64,000 nucleotides of DNA, from positions 8,325,411-8,389,410 of the forward strand of contig CM038467.1 of assembly GCA_021464415.1 (NCBI GenBank), written 5' to 3'. This document shows, in pieces, positions 59,626 to 64,000 of this stretch. Every line of letters starts with the position of its first letter. Position 1 is the stretch's first letter. Origin of the DNA: Lonicera japonica (lineage: Eukaryota > Streptophyta > Magnoliopsida > Dipsacales > Caprifoliaceae). The notes beneath the pieces were generated by a model. That model did no database searches and had not been told where the DNA came from. It saw nothing but the letters and a program-made list of their open reading frames with translations. The position numbers were made by a program, and so were the translations under genes.

Positions 59626-60642
59626 AATCAAAACAGTTTACACTTTCAATTATAATTATTAGTATAAACATAAGGAAAGGAAGACAATTCTGTGCATCTT
59701 ATATTTTTCTGAAATTTTTTGGTGAATAAGAAAAAAATTATAGATTTTATTTTCCTTTTTCTTTACATTGCAAAAAATTATATTCAACAACGATGATGCA
59801 TAAATGAAAAGTTAACAAATGTGACAAACGTTAATTCTTAATAGACTCTACACTAAAATTAATATACATCTGCATGCTATTTGATTTACCAAATAAATTA
59901 ATTTACTTGTCATTATTTTTTTATGAAATTCTTGTGGTGGTAGATTCTATGTTTTCCATGAGTTTGGACCGTATATATGGTACCCTCTCTTTTTATTTTA
60001 TTTTTTTATATTATCATTTTTCCCACACCAATTGCATACACAAGAATTAATAATGAAACTCTAGCCTCATCATGCATGCAAGTGTATCAATATTTTCTTT
60101 TGAATAATGCGAAAAAATAACATTTGCCATGACAAAAAAAATAAAAATTTGAAGCTTTTTCTTTTTACCCTAACTTTTACACTAGTGAACACAATAAACA
60201 TTTTGATTTTATTATTTTTTTTAAATATAAAAAAAAAGAAGAAGAAGAATTAAGTAGGATTAAAAGGTAGGTGTTAACTATTAATTGAAGGAGGTGGTCA
60301 CTGGTGAAACTTTAGTTGGGGTTACGGTTTTAGAAGAGGTAACAGATCGAAGATGAGGCTATCTTAAATTATATTAATTAAGTTTTAATGTTACATTTCA
60401 AGCTTGAAGCTCAATTATATTAAGGAGTCCTAGCTTCCATAGTCAACGTATTAATTAATTAAATAGTTACTCTTAAGAAGGAAAGACCCCCAAGAATATA
60501 TGCACTACTTGAAAGCTCATGAACCATTTGAAGCCATTGAAAACAAGTTTAATTTCTCCTTTAAAGATACACAACATTTACTCACACTACAAACATATGA
60601 ACAAAAATTTGCAAAAGAGATGCCCTTCAATACTCTGCTGCC
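59626..60642. other. 3' flank of the O-fucosyltransferase-like gene
   Basis: No gene is recognised. The part next to 60643 is the likely 3' UTR of the minus-strand gene. The rest is AT-rich with a short GAA run near 60237-60250. Confidence 0.5.
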
Positions 60643-62902
60643 TTAGTGCTTACACATGCATTCAGGCACTGGAAATGCAATCACATCCCTATCTCTCCTT
60701 CTACTCCTCAACACAGGTTGCCCCTCACTCTTCCTATGCATCTCTCTTATCACTCTCCCCATTTCTCTCTCACTAATCAATCCCGCTTCCTCAAACAATG
60801 GAAGCATCATTCGCTTGTTCGGCTTTATATACTTTCTGTGCCCAACGTATGCCCTATGACCCTCCATTGCTCGCCCCATATTACCCCCATGTGAAGGCAC
60901 AAAAACATCGCTACTAAGTGACACAATGTAATCTATTGCTGCTAAAACAGATGGCCTCTTTTTATATGGTCTCAACTCCCATTCTTTTGCTAGCATCTCT
61001 TTTGTCACTAAATTTGGATACTCTACAAGAAGTGGCTTAAGGGCTCTTTTTCCACCAAATGGCTCTCCCCCGGCTATATATACACGTGCTCCTCTTGGTG
61101 CCCCTAAACCCTTCAATAATCTGCAAAAAAAAAAAAAAAGGGAAAAGACAAGTGTTCGTTTTTGTATGGGTGAAGAGCATTTTTGTATTTAGGCAAACGG
61201 GGGACTCGGTTTTTTTCGTTTTGGACTTACTTTGTTACTTCAAATGCATTGAGAGGGCATTGGCCTGACAGTTTTCGTTGGGTGTAGCTCATGTTGGACT
61301 TGCCTGTGAGGAACTCAGGGTGGGACCCTCGATCATTGGCTATGATTTGGTCGTATTTGGGGCCTAGACCGGTGGAGCAGCCGGTTCTGATCCACACGTC
61401 TTTTTCTAGCCTCAGGTGGATGGCAATGTACGGCCCTTCTATCCACATTCTTCTTGTGATTCGGTTCCCAAGTTCTCGGATTGGGGGGGCGAATCTCAGT
61501 GCATGGAAGGCTACCTGTAATATAAAAGAGAGGATATGAGGATTTGATTCATGTTATTTGAATAATTTAGTATTTGAACTTTTTATTAACCTTGCATCGA
61601 AGCTTTTGGAGATCGGGGGGAAGATTCTTTGAGAGCCTCGAATCTAAGCCCTTTAGTACAAGAAGACCTTCTTCATTTAGCTGCATGAACCAAATATGCA
61701 GATTGGATTTTCGGAATCAACTTTGGAGAAGAAAGCTAAGTGATAACTTCAATGAATAGAGTTCAATGTAACTTGTTTGGTTGCCAAGAAAGTTGAATTA
61801 GAACAAATTATGAGGAGGGTATCGAACGAAAAGATGCTTGTTTTCTTACTTGTTTGAAGAATCTGGCACGAATCCAAAGGGGAGGTACGTGGTATGGGAT
61901 TGTAGTTACAATCGATTGCCTCGAAACCAAATGAGTGGATGGAAGAGATGATACAACGCGAACATCGGCTTTTAGTGTTTTCTTGAAGTACTCCACATCA
62001 AAAATGTCCGAAAATTCACTGCAAAGGATTAAACGTGAAACATTTTCATACTATTCATTCCCACCGGGTTCACAGAATCCTTGGTACATTTGTTCTTTTG
62101 TCACAATTCACATACTCGTACATTAGCGTTGTACGTACTAGAAGAAATCAACTAATTAAAAACAAGTTTTACAACTACCCATTAATAGAAAACAAGAAAC
62201 ACAAACATAACCAATTTATATTCAAACACATGAAAACTAATTAAGCAAGCATTCCTAGTACCTTTCATCTCCCCAAACACGATTAACTTGCAAAACAGGT
62301 ACAACTAAAGCAGCTTCAAGAATTCTTGCAATAACAACAGCATCAACAATCTGATTCCTCTGCTGATTTAACCCACCCGAAACTGCCACAACCAAGAACT
62401 TCTTCTTCTCCTTGGAAATCCTCACCGATTTTTTTCTGTACCCAATAGTAAAATCCAAACAGGGCCGGTACCCTTCTCCGTCAGGCTGCCGCCAGAACTC
62501 CTCCTCCTCCACCGTCAGGTTTCCGGCCACCACCCGTGGCGGCAGCGGCACCATTGCGGTGGTAGACAATCTTGGCTCATGATCGGTGTAATTGGAGAGC
62601 AGAGTGGAAAGAGAGGCCAAGAACAGGGGAGGGTAAGTGGGTGAAGATGGGGGAATTGAAGAACAGGGTATTGTTGGGTTTTGGGATTTGAGGAGGATTA
62701 GGGTTGTGGTGGAGATTGAGAAAAAGGTGATGAAGATTAGGATAGGGAATGAGGGATTTGCGGATGAACAGAGTTTTGGATTTCTTGGATGTTTTTTTGT
62801 GGGAGTGAAAAGGAGGGAATTGAATGGGGAGATTGAAAGTAAGTGAAAGAAGAATGTTGGGTTTAGTATTACTGAGTTCTTGGAGCTTTTGGTTCTCGTC
62901 AT
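60643..62902 (-). CDS. O-fucosyltransferase family protein (plant, Golgi type)
   Basis: Five minus-strand exons: 62262-62902, 61850-62018, 61591-61680, 61231-61514 and 60643-61120, in phase, giving 553 residues. A single hydrophobic segment near residues 50-70 (FPILIFITFFSISTTTLILL) is preceded by a basic N-terminus, as in type II Golgi membrane glycosyltransferases. The catalytic domain has the family hallmarks: FLVVAVSGGLNQQRNQIVDA, VVIARILEAALVVPVLQ, AIHLRLEKDVW, ARVYIAGGEPFGG, SSDVFVPSHGGNMGRAMEGH and HRKYIKPNK. Members are proposed to transfer fucose (or another sugar in some subclades) to proteins or polysaccharides; substrate is not predictable here. An in-frame upstream ATG at 63010 would add 36 residues encoded partly by a GA repeat and is less likely. 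Confidence 0.93.
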
Positions 62903-62924
62903 TAATGGTGATTTATCTTCTCTT

Positions 62925-62949
62925 CTCTCTCTCTCTCTCTCTCTCTCTT
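62925..62949. repeat. (CT/GA)n tract in the 5' UTR
   Basis: About 12 dinucleotide units lie just upstream of the O-fucosyltransferase-like start codon at 62902. GA/CT repeats are common in plant 5' leaders. Confidence 0.9.
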
Positions 62950-63010
62950 CTGATGTATATTGGTTGTTCTGTGAATCTGGGTATTGACTTTCTTGCAGAT
63001 AAAACAACAA

Positions 63011-64000
63011 AAAGAAGTTACGAATTTTGTATCTCTATATGTGGGTATGCTTATTTATTTATTTATTTATTTACATATGTATATGTATAGTGTGTTTGGA
63101 TTGGAGAAAACGGAATAACGGTATTCCGTTGCTGGTTTTCACATGGAAAGACAGATACAGCCTAGCGTATCTGCAAATCGTTATGTTGAAAAAAGAAAAG
63201 GCTTCTGCGATTCACGGGATAAATCCCGGGGTATTTTGGTCAGGTAAAATATGAAGTTGACACGGTGATTCGACTGATTTTCGCGGGAAAGTGAAGAGAG
63301 TTCCCCCTTACATTTGACGGTCTCCCTCCCGTTGCATTAAGTCATCAATCAATTTATCATTGGTATAAGCTTAAATGTAGTTGTGACTGATGAACGAATT
63401 ATTTGATCTTTCAGCATTACATAAATCAAATATACAACGAAATGTGAATATGCATTGTTATTACGTTACACAAAATTTAAAGTTTTTAATTAATAACAAA
63501 AATAAGATAAAAAAAAACACAAACTTCATCGGAAGAAAATGAAAATGAGGGAGAACAATCAATATCACTAATTTTGAATTTGAATGAATCTAGAAGCATA
63601 ATTTATGCTAGCCACATGGCGTAAAAATGTGTATAATATTACTACTCGGCATCGTCCTTAGATCACTAAGGCCGACTTTTGTCCCTGCTCGGTAGATAGG
63701 TCTTGCAAGTAAGCACAAACAATGTAACCTTAGATATTGAACTGACAATCAATAAATTTTTTGAATCTATAAATTTAACAAGCTCCTTGTTTTATTTCAT
63801 ATGCTTCAAATTAAAATTTATATTTAACTTAATAAAGCAAGCGAAGAAAAATTGAAAAATAAAATGTAAGACACGAATAATTAACACACTCAAATACTTC
63901 ATTTATGTCAAATAAATTAACCCATTTGGACCTTTTTAAGGAAATAATTATTTCAATGTAATTTATAGTAAAAAAAAAAAAGAAAAACAACTTATTTTTC
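63011..64000. other. Upstream intergenic region
   Basis: This is presumed promoter and distal sequence of the minus-strand O-fucosyltransferase-like gene. A short TTTA repeat is at 63053-63071. CTCGGCATCG and CTGCTCGGTAG near 63645-63695 resemble the CCGAG-rich block at 540-910. No gene is recognised. Confidence 0.5.

Noticed and set aside
62637..63090. Plus-strand open frames opposite the O-fucosyltransferase exon 1
   Set aside because: They are antisense shadows; the minus strand carries the conserved protein.
1..64000. tRNA, rRNA, CRISPR, operon or bacterial-type signals
   Set aside because: I looked for characteristic motifs and repeats and saw none; the gene structure is eukaryotic throughout.

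Overview
This is a 64 kb piece of nuclear genome from a flowering plant, most likely a eudicot. It has AT-rich intergenic DNA, genes with GT-AG introns, plant-only families (DUF3537, FBD F-box, plant O-fucosyltransferases, glyoxysomal malate synthase, CDKG kinase), and many small non-autonomous DNA transposons. No bacterial, organellar or viral block was seen. All gene models were spliced by hand from conserved protein sequence and splice signals, so exon edges are inferred but phase-consistent.

Layout: 1-4.5 kb is intergenic with a Tourist-like MITE and an hAT-type element. 4.5-6.4 kb is a decayed purple acid phosphatase 27-like pseudogene. 6.9-8.5 kb (minus) is a COMM-domain protein gene, followed by a ribosomal protein L8 (uL2) fragment at 8.9 kb. 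9-19 kb has no recognisable gene but holds a palindromic tandem array, a long-TIR element, MITEs and two neighbouring hAT elements with perfect 8-bp target duplications. 19.5-22.3 kb (minus) is an F-box/LRR/FBD gene. 24.2-25.7 kb is a MULE-like element with a perfect 9-bp target duplication. 26.7-30.8 kb (minus) is glyoxysomal malate synthase. 31-35 kb is repeats. 35.2-39.9 kb (plus) is a CDKG/CDK11-type kinase with a frame problem near its N-terminus and no canonical C-terminal tail. 41.3-42.5 kb is a second clear MULE-like element. 43.5-46.8 kb (minus) is a DUF3537 membrane protein. 50.9-54.1 kb (minus) is mitochondrial pyruvate carrier 1. 54.2-59.6 kb appears to be a 5.4 kb long-TIR element with internal duplications. 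60.6-62.9 kb (minus) is an O-fucosyltransferase-family gene.

The genes do unrelated jobs (peroxisomal carbon metabolism, mitochondrial pyruvate import, cell-cycle/splicing kinase, ubiquitin ligase adaptor, Golgi glycosylation, COMMD trafficking). That is normal for plant chromosomal DNA, and no operon-like or pathway cluster is evident. The most informative structure is the density of short inverted-repeat transposons, several with exact target duplications, including copies inside malate synthase introns. I did not find convincing evidence of a wholly new biological system. The best leads are the CDKG gene structure, the palindromic array at 11.7-12.4 kb, the unassigned 5.4 kb element and a core sequence shared by three elements.
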